Positions 1-10,021 of a stretch of 64,000 nt of DNA are shown here, piece after piece. The first letter of the stretch is position 1; each line of letters begins with the position of its first letter. Origin of the DNA: Ophiura sarsii (Eukaryota; Echinodermata; Ophiuroidea; Amphilepidida; Ophiuridae). The DNA lies in assembly GCA_035610835.1 (NCBI GenBank), contig CM069446.1, positions 46,663,625 to 46,727,624 of the forward strand, written 5' to 3'. The notes beneath the pieces are model-generated. The model did no database searches. It was not told the DNA's origin and saw only the letters and a program-made list of their open reading frames with translations. The position numbers were made by a program, and so were the translations under genes.

Positions 1-268
1 GACGGGACCGGCTAAATGCCGAGAACAGGACGGAGAAACTGCCAATGAAAAATAACATCGTAGTTAAAGTCATCGAACATAGACCCTATGTTTCTCCCGA
101 ACAAAAAATGAACGTCGCACACTTGTGATACCGCCCTCGCACGAATGTTGGGACAATCCAGTTCAGGTTTGAACTTTGAAATGTTGTTTTGTCCGACCAA
201 AATGCGGACAATCTAACTGGGGCTACAGGACTTGGGGAATTTATCACCGTTTCGTCCGGGCGGCTTAA

Positions 269-372
269 TTTCTTTCTGCGACCATAACGGGACGCATCCC
301 ATTGTGCTACTACGCTTTATTCCGTGTAGCGATCTGTCGTCTATGCATCCCGTTATAGTTGCATAAAGAAAA
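269..372. repeat. Imperfect inverted repeat (small foldback)
   Basis: Two arms of about 29 bases face each other at 269-297 and 343-372; both carry ATAACGGGAYGCAT next to a TTTCTTT run, separated by about 45 bases. It resembles the core of a small MITE, but I cannot define outer ends or a target-site duplication. The rest of 1-480 shows nothing recognisable. Confidence 0.5.
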
Positions 373-486
373 TACACCGGGCGGGGTTAGCCTTTGAACA
401 AGCTCTTGCTTTGCAGTTTTCAATTTCTAAACGTGTGCGACGATACTTATCATTTCTGGTATGTCCATAGCTAGCTGATATTTCAT

Positions 487-2000
487 GCTATGAAGAGGAG
501 CCTGATATTCTTGTATATGAAAAACAACAAAGCACCTGGTCTTGACGACATCCCTGGTGAGCTTCTCAAAAATATTGATGATGCTGGAATCATGCTCCTG
601 GTTCAACTGTTCAATAAGATATGGCATTCCAAAACCTGGCCAGATGATTGGAAAATGTCAGTGTTTCTTACCTTACCAAAGAAAGGAGACACCAGTGAGT
701 GTAAAAACTACAGAACTATAGCACTTATTCCCCATGCAAGTAAGATCCTTCTGCATATTCTTAACGAGAGGTTGAGACCTCATCTGGAGAGGGAACTTCC
801 ATCAGAACAGGCAGGCTTCCGAAGGGGGCGATGTACACGAGATGACATCGCTAACATTCGATACATCACAGAAAAATGTAAAGAATACAACAGAAAGGCA
901 TATCTCTGCTTTATAGACTATGCCAAAGCATTTAACTGTGTGAGATACGAACCACCTTGGAAAGCACTTTTAGCTCTTGGAGTTCCGGGTCATTTAGTTC
1001 AGCTCTTAAAAAGCCTCTATGATGGACAACTTGCATGTGTTCGAACCGCACATGGTGACAGTGATTGTTTCAATCTAGGCCAGGGTGTACGACAAGGCTG
1101 CATTCTTTCACCCACTCTCTTCAACATGTATGCTGAAGTTATTATGAGACAAGCCCTAGATGGTTCGAATAGTGGAATCGCAGTTGGAGGCTGGCTGATT
1201 AACAATTTAAGATATGCCGATGACACTACACTACTAGCCAATAGTCTAGAAGAACTGGGTGTGCTTCTCAATAGGGTCAAACTGGAAAGTGAATCCATGG
1301 GCCTACGTCTTAATGTGTTAAAAACCAAGTACATGGTCATTGGTGGTAATGATGACACGGCACCTCTGTCAGTGGATGGACAAATAGTAGAAAGGGTCCA
1401 CCAATTTAATTTCCTTGGTTCCCTCATCACCGATGAAGGAGGTTGTACATCAGAAATAAGACGCAGAATAGCCATGACAAAAACTTCTATGACTCAGCTC
1501 TCACAAATCTGGGCTAACAGAGGCATAACAAAAGCTACCAAAGTACGACTGGTTAGAGCACTCATCTTCCCTATTGCAACGTACGGCTGTGAGTCTTGGA
1601 CCATTACAAGTGCAAGCACAAACAAGATCAATGCTTTTGAGATGTGGTGTTGGCGCAGAATTCTTCAAATCAATTGGACAATGAAAAGAACCAACTTAAG
1701 TGTCCTGCAGGAAATCGGTGCTACAAAACGTCTGATTGCCAATAAACTCCCAGACACTCTCCTACTTCGGCCATATAGCCAGGTTCCTGCTTAGAAAAAA
1801 CAATTATGCAGGGTTTGATTGAGGGCTCAAGGAGACGAGGCAGGCCAAGAACAAGATGGTTTGACAGAATAAAGAATTTGGTTGGTCAACCGATTCCAAA
1901 TATTTACAAACTGGCTGCTGACCGCCGAAAGTGGCACGTCATCTGTAAAGTCACGAGCTGTCAGTCATGACGGAGACGTACCAACCAACCAACCAACCAT
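487..2000 (+). mobile_element. 5'-truncated RTE-type LINE with (CCAA)n tail
   Basis: The element begins inside the reverse transcriptase region, so the endonuclease is missing. It ends in a (CCAA)n run at 1981-1999. Ending in a short tandem repeat instead of poly(A) is usual for RTE-clade LINEs, and the encoded protein resembles the RTE/BovB group throughout. The left boundary is approximate and I could not identify a target-site duplication. Confidence 0.8.
490..1970 (+). pseudogene. RTE-type reverse transcriptase, truncated and frameshifted
   Basis: Remnant of the RTE polyprotein that would copy LINE RNA into DNA at the target site. The open frame 490-1794 carries reverse transcriptase blocks in order: KNNKAPG near the start, NYRTIALI, EQAGFRRGR, FIDYAKAFNCV, GVRQGCILSPTLFN and the catalytic YADD within RYADDTTLLA. 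The C-terminal part, with GCESWT and a WCWRR motif, is also of RTE type. After about codon 418 the family frame is lost; the expected continuation (SYFGHIARF) lies in another frame near 1755-1800, and the arginine-rich tail (SRRRGRPRTRWFD) follows in a third frame at 1806-1970. At least two indels therefore separate the end from the main frame. With no endonuclease it is a dead copy. Confidence 0.85.
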
Positions 2001-2640
2001 AGCTAGCTATGCAGTAGTCGCCAACGAATATTCGTACAAGAAAATTAAATAAAAAACCCCATACACTTTACACTAATAAAATACATAAATACAGGTTTCA
2101 ATTCAACTTTCGCCTATCCCCGTTTAGCGTAAATAAAGACTTGGATAAGTCTAATAAATTGACGCGGACAGCGGTAAATTTAATTTAATAAAAGGTTAGG
2201 CCGTGTAAAGTGCTCAACAAAAGAAAGTCATACACTTTGTTTAGGTCCTTTAGAGTAACTTCCGATTATTTTTTGACCACACAGACTAAATAGACATTTG
2301 GATGAATCTTTCCGGCACAATTTGATACCAAAGTTGCCACCTAACAACAAAGATAAACCATGATTAGCACCATTTAAAGAAAATGGGTCACTTTTCAAAA
2401 GTCACATTTTCAACGCACGCATGCTGTGCGTGGCACTTTGAATGGCCGGGAATGAAATGGATATTGATCACACAGTGCAACTGTGTTGAGTCGTGCCTAT
2501 ATTTATATAGATTTTTTTGCATGGAAGTAGATTACAAATCAGGTTAAACTGAAAGTGACCGATCTTGTTTAGAATTCTATTCTTAATCTTAAACAAGAAT
2601 ACGTTATACCAGTCATTTCTTGGTGTCAACTTTTGTTCCC
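2001..2640. other. Non-coding gap, nothing recognised
   Basis: AT-rich sequence between the RTE tail and the Tx1 3' region. I see no coding frame, repeat or RNA gene in it. Confidence 0.5.
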
Positions 2641-2689
2641 AATAGTTAATACATTTTGCTTGTTGTTTATCTTAATTTAACATCATATA

Positions 2690-4658
2690 AATGTTTTTCG
2701 AACTTAACATAGAAACATGTACATTTTGGTCATTTATTTCAAAAAAAGTATTTTGTTTAATTTGTTCACACCATCTTAGATCTCCTTTCTTGATCCTGTC
2801 TTTCCAACGTTTAGGTATTGATGTTATCAGCTTGTGTATATTAAACATGTTAAAAGGACATTTTATAATACTCTCGAGTTCTCACAAGTTAACAAATCTA
2901 TTCTCAACAATAATATCACTCAAATAATATTTATGAGCGTGTATCCATTCACGGAAAAACAACACTTTACCACCATTTCTTACATTATCATTACCCCATA
3001 ACGTAGCATTGTTTGAAGTATTCTTATTACGTTTATTTGCAAATAATACCATGATTCTAATAGATCTTGATAAAAAGATGGTAATTTACCTTTAGTTATA
3101 TCATATACATCTTCACGTTTACAGTTGAGATGAAGTAGAAAAGATAAACCACCAAGTGGATCAAACCATTGTTTCACAACTCGTTTCCAAGTGGCATCTT
3201 CATTGTGGTCAAGTAATCTTGAAATCCATTCGATTTTTCTAGAGCTATTATGTGATATTCTACATTAGGCATATCTAAGCCACCATATTCCATGTATTCA
3301 GTGGTTGTATCTCTTTTGACCTTTTCACAATTAGAACCCCAAAGATACCTGAATAGTTTAGTGTTGATTGCTTTTATGACATATTTTGGAACATTTAAAG
3401 AAGTTGCATTATACAAAATTTGTGATATTCCCAAGGTTTTTATTATAGCTACCTTTCCGTAGTATGTAAGTTTTCTCGCTTTCCAACCATTTAAAATTGT
3501 ATGTATTTTGTTTTATTTTGGGATTTCCAGTTAAGGTATTCTGCTACTTGTTTGTCTTTGCTGAAATAAACTTCTAGACATTTCACCGGATTGTTTGTCC
3601 ATTTGATGTCTTTGTTTAAATTAGGTATTGTTTTACCTAACCACATGCCTTCGCTTTTGCTTAGATTCATTGTTACACCCGAGGCATTACTGATTTTTTT
3701 TATTGTATCTATAACAGTCGTAAAAGAATGAATATAATTTACAAATATTGTAGTATCATCGGCTAATTGTGTTATTTTAACTTCTAGATTTTTGTCATTA
3801 TCGAATTTTACACCATTTATGTGATCATCATTTCTTATATTGGTAGACATGAATTCAGCCGCTATAATAAAAAGCAGTGCAGAGAGTGGGCAGCCTTGCC
3901 GAATTCCTCTACCAAGACTAAATGATTTAGATACCCAACCATTTTCAGAAATACAGCTATTTATATTCCTATACAAAGTGTTTACCCATGATATGAATTG
4001 TGGGCCAAAGCCCATTTTGTTTAGACATGATATTAAAAAATTAATTTCCAGCGAGTCAAAAGCTTTTTGAAAATCCACAAAGAGTATTGCACCATCCTTC
4101 TTCCATCATTCTCTGTGTAGTAATTGATAACGTCATCAATTAGTCGTATGTTTTGTCCAATAAACCTCCCTTTAATATACCCTGTTGGATCGTCACTAAC
4201 TATATTCCCAACAATATTTTGCAATCTCGTAGTTAAAGCTAAAAGTACATATCTTGTAATCATAGTTTAAAAGAGATATTGGTCGATAATTGTTTAGATC
4301 ATTTCTTTCTCCCTTTTTATATAAGAGTTGAATGACACCTCTTTTTTGTGAAAATGAAAGTTCACCTTTGTTGAAGCCTTCATTAAGTGAATTAGTAACG
4401 ATTTCTTTTATATCTTCCCAAAATGTTATATAAAATTCTGGCGTTAAGCCATCGCTGCCAGGTGATTTATTTAATTTTAATTTATTTACAGCTTTCGTAC
4501 ATTCATCAATAGATAACATACCTTCGCAAATATTTGCATCGTCTTCTGATAATTGTTTAACATTTTTTATTGTTAACATAATTATTAATAACATCACATT
4601 TTATTTTTTTTTAATTTATATAAATCATGATAATATGCTACCGTCTCTTTCAATATGG
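2690..4658 (-). pseudogene. Tx1-type reverse transcriptase region, broken
   Basis: Five frame fragments on the minus strand make up the C-terminal half of a Tx1/L1 ORF2. From the 5' side: 4597-4196 has LNKSPGSDGLTPEFY and NNYRPISLLNYDYKI; 4263-4033 has GYIKGRFIGQNIRLIDDVI; 4078-3491 has MDFQKAFDSL, GIRQGCPLSALLF and LADD in place of the catalytic YADD; 3434-3174 and 3177-2980 hold the domain after the polymerase. Out-of-frame residues between 4600 and 4658 (ILKETVAYYHDLYK) extend the match to the edge of the inserted element. Frame breaks occur near 4263, 4050, 3490 and 3175. The first catalytic residue of the YADD box is replaced, consistent with decay. Confidence 0.85.
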
Positions 4659-4873
4659 CCATGTGTTTTGAACTGACCACCCAAAAAGGGTGGCGGCGTT
4701 GCATTTTTGGTGACAGATCATCCATCTCTCTCTATTAACTCAACAACTAAATGTGGTAGAGCTATGGTTTATGTGTCATTTGAAAGCCTATTTATCTAGC
4801 TACATTGTGTGAATAAATCAGGTATTTCTATAACTGTTTATCTGATATATGATTGATTATATTTTGGAAGTCA

Positions 4874-4992
4874 GGGGTGGCGGCGGCGGCGGTGGCGGTG
4901 GCGGCGGTGGCGGTAGCGGCGGTGGCGGTAGCGGCGGTGGCGGTAGCGGCGGTAGCGGTAGCGGCGGCGGTAGCGGCGGTGGCGGTGGCGCT
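4874..4992. repeat. GGC/GGT/AGC triplet-type minisatellite
   Basis: About 115 bases of GGCGGTGGCGGTA-type repeats. They give alanine/valine or alanine/threonine strings in several frames, none of which continues into a recognisable protein. It is low-complexity DNA inside the family A transposon, far more GC-rich than its surroundings. Confidence 0.85.
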
Positions 4993-5886
4993 GTGTACAA
5001 TCTCTATGGGGAATATTGAAAATGTTCCCAATTCTACGTTCAATTTACAATAACTCCTCATCTCTGTATGGTACAAACATGATTTTGCTCTCATTTTATA
5101 GATTATTTTATATTCTATAAGTTTCTGTTTCAACAAACGTGTCAACTATTACGTAACAATTGTAATCACGAATCGATTGCATTGTCCTTGGCTTTTTCCC
5201 TATTCGCTACACAGTGAACTTGCCCCAATTCATCGGTTTTACATTACATGACTATAACAAAACAAAAAAGTATACAACCGATGATAGCAAAATTATACAT
5301 TTTTGGAAAGCTCTCAAATAGGGGAATTCAAATATGCCGTTTAAATCAGGATAGGGTGAATAGCCCAAAAATATATGTGTAAACTCAAATAAATATGAAA
5401 TGTAAAAGTGTGTGCTCATTCACTTCCCGATATAGTATATTTCAACAAGTTACCCTTGACAACCATTGCATGAGGAACTAATATGCCCGGTAAAATAATG
5501 ATTGGGATAGGAATAAAAAATATATTGAGCTTTAATCAAAATATGAAAAAAGTCGATATTCTTTGAACATTCTTAATCACAACATGTTACCATTATAGTC
5601 TATCCATCTGAGACCGATCTTCCAACCACGTGACCCAGCCGTTCCATTGACTGGGAAAATATCGATGGAATCAGTAGAGTGAAAAACGGCCATAATAATA
5701 ATAATTATGTTGCCACCTACTGTTATCATCACAACCAAAGTTGTGCCATGAGAGTCAGTTTAATTGACTCTTACCTACTGCTGGTCCTCGTCATCACTTG
5801 AATCTGATTCTGTAGTGGAGTCTTTCCCAAGTTTGATGAGTATCTGCTCAAGGGGGTGTGGACCCTCAGCATAGCCTCAATTTCTA

Positions 5887-6403
5887 AACACTTCAAAAGA
5901 AATAAGTTCCCCTTTAGGGTTTCCCTTATATTTTCTAAAATATACCTTGGGTTGAAATGGATTTTCTGTCAAATTGTTACAAGGTTCATAACAATACTTG
6001 ACCAAAATTTCAAATCAACAGGTTCTGTCATGCTTGAGTGAGCTTGTATTGAATGACAGAATGTCCCATTTAAAAAGTTGTTAAAATAATGTTTAGTAGT
6101 GTGTATCTACCACGTTGGTGTATCAATTGACGACATCGATTTCTCATAGTGTTGATGAGGCGCGCTACTCGATATGGAAGTCCAACTCTTGTTGTACCAG
6201 AATACTAGCAACTTTTGAAATGGGACATTCCGTCATTCAATACGTGCTCATTCGAGCATGACAGAACCTGTTGATTTGAAATTTTGGTCAAGTATTGGTA
6301 TGAAGCCAATAATCATTTGACTGAAAACCCCATTTCATTCCAATGTATTGTTTTGGAAATATAAAGGAACCCCTAAAGGGGAACTTACTTCTTTTGAAGT
6401 GTT
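5887..6403. mobile_element. Tc1/mariner-derived foldback element, TA target-site duplication
   Basis: A 517-bp element with inverted repeats of nearly 200 bases starting AACACTTCAAAAGAA and ending with the complement. TA lies at both flanks (5885-5886 and 6404-6405), the Tc1/mariner insertion signature. The middle (about 6097-6205) on the minus strand still encodes a decayed Tc1-type transposase C-terminus, the same segment that is clearer at 52,970-53,082. It is a non-autonomous derivative. Confidence 0.8.
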
Positions 6404-7083
6404 TATATCACTTATGTATCCAATATGAGTTCTCCACTTCCAGAACATGCTTGAAAGCATTTTGCCAGTCTGTTTGTGATATTTGATCTACTGCCTCTTA
6501 AAAAAGGGTTTTTTAATGGATGTCATATTGAAGTTCTTGTTATTTCTGGCAACGTATCCCTTGATGTTAGCCTAAATTAATTCCTCCGGAATTAAAACGC
6601 AGTGATACGGTGGTAGCCTGATTATTTCATGTCCATGTTCATTTGCCAAGTCGTCAATTGGTATTTTAGGTTCCGTTGTTTGTGCAGCTTAATGATATCG
6701 TAAAGTTGAGGTTTCTTACGTGCATTTGAGTAAGAAATGTTTTGTCAGCCATTCTTGCATTTCGGCCTTTAAACTATTTGATGTTGGTGTTTTTTCGTTT
6801 TTAACACTATGGTAACTTGCATTGTCCATTATGATCACTGAGAAAATCATACCTTTCAATATTGATACCATATCATTGTAAGCGTATTTGTTTCTTTCTA
6901 TACTTAACAAGGAAATCTGATTGATTCGGACATGCAGACAGAACATAGGGATACGGAGTTTCATATCATTTTACAACCATTTTATCTTACTATAGGCCCG
7001 GCCAACATGAAAATAAACATTATTTACAGTTGAAAACATTACAAGATAGCAAATAAAATTAAATGTGGCCTCCTACATTATGC

Positions 7084-7248
7084 TAAATGTTAAAAGTCCA
7101 TCACTTTCGATCTTTTTCAGCTTTGTGATTCTATTCATATGCCGAAATCACAGGTGACGTTTATGGTAAATGTTCAAAGTCCATCACTTTCGATCTTATT
7201 CAGCTTTGTGATTCTATTCATAGGCCGAAATCACAGGTGACGATTTCA
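7084..7248. repeat. 83-bp tandem duplication
   Basis: Two direct copies of an 83-bp segment (7084-7166 and 7167 to about 7248), each beginning TAAATGTT and containing CCATCACTTTCGATCTT, differ at a few bases. No function is apparent. Confidence 0.8.
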
Positions 7249-7506
7249 AATCCTTTTGATTTCAGATAATGCGCAAATGGTTCGATATTTGTCTCTCTTT
7301 GAATGGTACACTAGACGTAGCTGCTATGTGTATGCGTGTGATGAGAATAATATGCATTTGAACAGTGTTGTGTGTGTTTGCATAAGGCAGCTTAATTGTT
7401 TCAATTCACATTATAGATGAGGTTCGACCGGAGGTTGAAATAAAATGCGATCCTTCGACAACTAGCAAATATACGAGCACCAAAGATCGCTCTTCGATGA
7501 ATTCAC

Positions 7507-7697
7507 TATAGGGCGATTGCACGAAGGGTCATTAGTTCAAACTGTCCTCCAGAACAACTGCATGCATGTAGTACAATACCAATCACCTGTTTACTGATAT
7601 CGATCCAAGTGATTAGTATTGTACTCCATACATGCATGAGTTGTTCTGGAGGACAGTTGGTATTGAACTAATGACCTTCCGTGCAATCGCCCTATAG
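7507..7697. mobile_element. 190-bp foldback MITE
   Basis: Both ends carry TATAGGGCGATTGCACG or its complement, and the arms pair over about 80 bases with a short unpaired centre. It sits at the inner edge of the extra DNA inserted in the family A transposon. The superfamily is not identified. Confidence 0.75.
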
Positions 7698-7875
7698 GTC
7701 CTATGCAAATTCCAATAGCATAATTTAGATTTCTTGTGAGATTACCGTTCAGACAATATATACTTTTTATAGGGTTGAACTAGTAGTTATTGCGATATGC
7801 TAATTCGAATCTCAGATGATGTAAAACGTAAAAATCTGTGCATGCAACGGTAAGGGTGGCGAGTTAAAAACACAT

Positions 7876-8810
7876 TTAATTTAGTTAGATTTTTACCTCT
7901 CTGTGTTTTTAATTCTACTATTGAATTTTTCTCACCTTTGTATTTTTCTAAATTCATAAAATATTTAGTGTTGGTTTCACCTTCTTTGTACCACTTTATT
8001 CTTGATCGGATAATTGCACCTTTTGTAATACTTGTATTATATTTTGTCAAGCTTAGACTTAGCATCTACATAATCGTGTTTAAACATGGTAGGATTACAA
8101 TCCATTTTTTTCTCCAGGTTTTTAGCATCGATCTGTAATTGGATCACCTCTTTATTTCTATCTTTGTGATAATCCCTGACTGTTACAATCATTGTTATAA
8201 CATTTTTGATTCTTTCAATATATTCGTTTCAACGAAATAGCATTATGGTCTGATTTTACAGAAGGTCTAATATCAGTTGATTCATAATTGTTTAAGTTGT
8301 CTTTTATCAACCAATAATCCAATCTGGATGCAATACCAAGATATAATTGCCGCTAGGTAAATTGTCGTGTATTGGGCCATCTTTTTCTCCAAATATCAAC
8401 AAGATTGAAATATTTCATAAGTGTTTGTAAATGTTTGTGTTTCATACAATGGTACGTTTAAAAAAAGAGACTTCTCTGTTCCTATGTATTGTAGGCGCAT
8501 TTATGTTAACAGTCATTAAAGCATCATTAATCTTAAGGTTGACCAGAATCTTTCTCCCATCATCTGCAATATGTATATTTTCAATATTTACATCTAGATT
8601 TTCATTAATTAAAATTGAAACACTCTACTGTGTATAGAGCCAAATGAATTTATAATGTCTCCTTTCCTTTCTTACAACGTTTTCTTTATCAAGGTAAATT
8701 TCTTGTAAAAATATATATTTGAGTTTTAATCCAATTGTAGATAGTTTGCCTTTTTCTCTGTTTCTTAAACCTCTAACATTTAAGGAAATAAAATGTGTAC
8801 AAATCATGAT
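7876..8810 (-). pseudogene. Tx1-type endonuclease and linker, broken
   Basis: Minus-strand remnant of the apurinic-like endonuclease and linker of Tx1 copy 1. The N-terminus is at 8807-8625 with ISLNVRGLRNREKGK and IFLQEIYLDKE, the start and first catalytic glutamate region of this fold. The interior (8600-8280) gives NLVDIWRKRWPN and the C-terminal SDHNAI, the usual end of the nuclease domain, with an in-frame stop nearby. Frame 8065-7876 gives IIRSRIKWYKEGETNTKYF, the conserved linker just before the reverse transcriptase. The frame then runs into the inserted transposon. Confidence 0.8.
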
Positions 8811-9094
8811 GATGGTAGATTTCTAGATATAGATTATTTGTATTGAAGGTTATTCTTTGGTCTTGATTTTCTGCTCCTCGACTTTCTTTGACTTTTCTGC
8901 TTTCTCCTCCCCGTCATCGTGCCACTTAGGAAGTTAGGTGAAGGGGTCAAAGCACTCATGCTGGAAAGGTTCTGTTTGTCTCCCTCTTCATCTGTGGAGT
9001 CAGATGGAGGTGCTGAGGATTGTGATGTATACTAATTGTCCTTTACCGTGTCTTCGTTAATTGTACAGTCTGATTGGGTATGGACCCACGTCAC

Positions 9095-9135
9095 ATGAGG
9101 TTGAGCTCGCGTAAAGTTCGCGAGCTCAACCTCAT
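9095..9135. repeat. Perfect 17-bp-stem hairpin
   Basis: ATGAGGTTGAGCTCGCG (9095-9111) is followed after a 7-base loop by its exact complement at 9119-9135. It lies at the start of a GC-rich patch whose composition differs from its neighbours. Confidence 0.9.
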
Positions 9136-9259
9136 TTTAAAACGGTGCAACGGTCATCCGTGGTGCGCACTACGTAATCTCGACCTAACGGCTCTGATTG
9201 GTTGGTGCTCAAACGTGAGAACTGAGAAACTCGTGAGCTTATCCACGCACCATCACGCT

Positions 9260-9321
9260 CCACTGCGTCGGTGGTTATAGCGCAGCGGGACCACTGCGTT
9301 GGTGGTTACGGCGCAGCGTGA
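9260..9321. repeat. 31-bp direct repeat, two copies
   Basis: Copies at 9260-9290 and 9291-9321 begin CCACTGCGTYGGTGGTTA and end in GCGCAGCGKGA. Two sequences matching CCAAT-type boxes (TGATTGG near 9198, CCAATCA near 9354) and TTTAAAAAGG near 9328 lie around them. That could be a promoter-like patch, but no start site can be shown. Confidence 0.8.
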
Positions 9322-9482
9322 CGATCTTTAAAAAGGCTTCAGTTTAAATTTGACCAATCAGGCGCTTTGGTGTTGTTGGTTGGATTGTTTTAGTTCAAGC
9401 ATGCGTGCGCAGCCTGGTCAAAGTGCGCCCACGTATGTCGAACTGTGGCCAGGAGATTATGTGCCGTAGATCCATTGTTACA

Positions 9483-9590
9483 CTCAGGTGTGCGCTCAGG
9501 TGTGCGCTCAGGTATGCGCTCAGGTGTGCGCTCAGGTGTGCGCTTAGGTGTGCGCTCAGGTGTGCGCTCAGGTGTGCGCTCAGGTGTACG
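9483..9590. repeat. 12-bp minisatellite, nine units
   Basis: Nine consecutive 12-base units of CTCAGGTGTGCG with four single-base variants; the array is exactly 108 bp. The open frame across it (repeated CALR) arises because 12 is a multiple of 3. Confidence 0.95.
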
Positions 9591-10021
9591 AGGATTGCTC
9601 GTTATTTAAAGTTTCCCTGCTTTCAGTTTTAGGATGCTTTTTCCTTTTGGTATGCTGGCAGAGGCATTATCAGATGATTTTTGCTGTGTTTCTGGTTTGT
9701 CATCATTTTGTCCCTTGTTGGGACAGGCAGCTTGTACGTGTCCTCGGTAGAGGGTTGACTGGTGTTTTAATCGGAATTCTCCGATTTCCGGTCAGACAGT
9801 TCACCAGCTTCCCCCCTAACCGTAGTTTTTCTTTAGTGCATTCTCCAATTAGTTCTGCTCCACAACGTCTTAACGCGTTCACTACTTCTGAATCATGTAC
9901 GAATAACGGCACGTCACATATTCTTACCATCGTGCTGTTTAATGGGCGCAAGAAAGGATTTCTCTCGTGTATTGTTATGTTCCTTTCTCTGATGTTGAGC
10001 CCCTCAGCCAACAGCAATTTA

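Larger units (their letters stand above)
4661..7875. mobile_element. Inverted-repeat DNA transposon (family A), no transposase seen
   Basis: It is inserted into Tx1 copy 1. The left end (ATGTGTTTTGAACTGACCAC) and the reverse complement of the right end (ATGTGTTTTTAACTCGCCAC) form terminal inverted repeats; the Tx1 reading resumes directly outside both ends. Parts at 5240-5598 and 7698-7875 match the element at 46,093-47,313, and 4661-4850 matches 47,325-47,497, so this is a multicopy family. In the 46-kb copy the corresponding sequence is continuous, so 5,600-7,697 here is itself foreign DNA. No transposase frame is visible. Confidence 0.7.
8840..10017 (-). pseudogene. Tx1 ORF1-like remnants with foreign GC-rich insert
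   Basis: At 10,017-9,703 a minus-strand frame (starting MLLAEGLNIRERNITIHE, with RICDVPLFVHDSE and an LTGNRRIPI motif) resembles the nucleic-acid-binding ORF1 protein of Tx1/L1 elements. Downstream at about 9,030-8,850 another frame reads as a basic serine/lysine-rich ORF1 tail ending just before the endonuclease start at 8807. Between them (about 9,060-9,600) lies GC-rich DNA with a hairpin and a 12-bp minisatellite that does not look like ORF1. Assignment rests on position and motif style, so it is less certain than ORF2. Confidence 0.55.
2640..10021 (-). mobile_element. Decayed Tx1/L1-type LINE, copy 1, interrupted
   Basis: Reading on the minus strand, fragments appear in the order expected for a Tx1-like element: ORF1 pieces (10,017 to about 8,850), endonuclease (8,807 to about 8,070), linker (8,065 to about 7,876), then reverse transcriptase and C-terminal domain (4,658 to about 2,690). 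Linker and reverse transcriptase are separated by an inserted inverted-repeat transposon at 4661-7875. Many frameshifts and stops make it an old dead copy. The 5' side is cut where the 86-bp minisatellite begins; the 3' end is approximate. Confidence 0.8.

Noticed and set aside
4853..5145. Poly-alanine/valine or alanine/threonine protein
   Set aside because: Arises from a GGC/GGT simple repeat on both strands with no conserved flanking domain.
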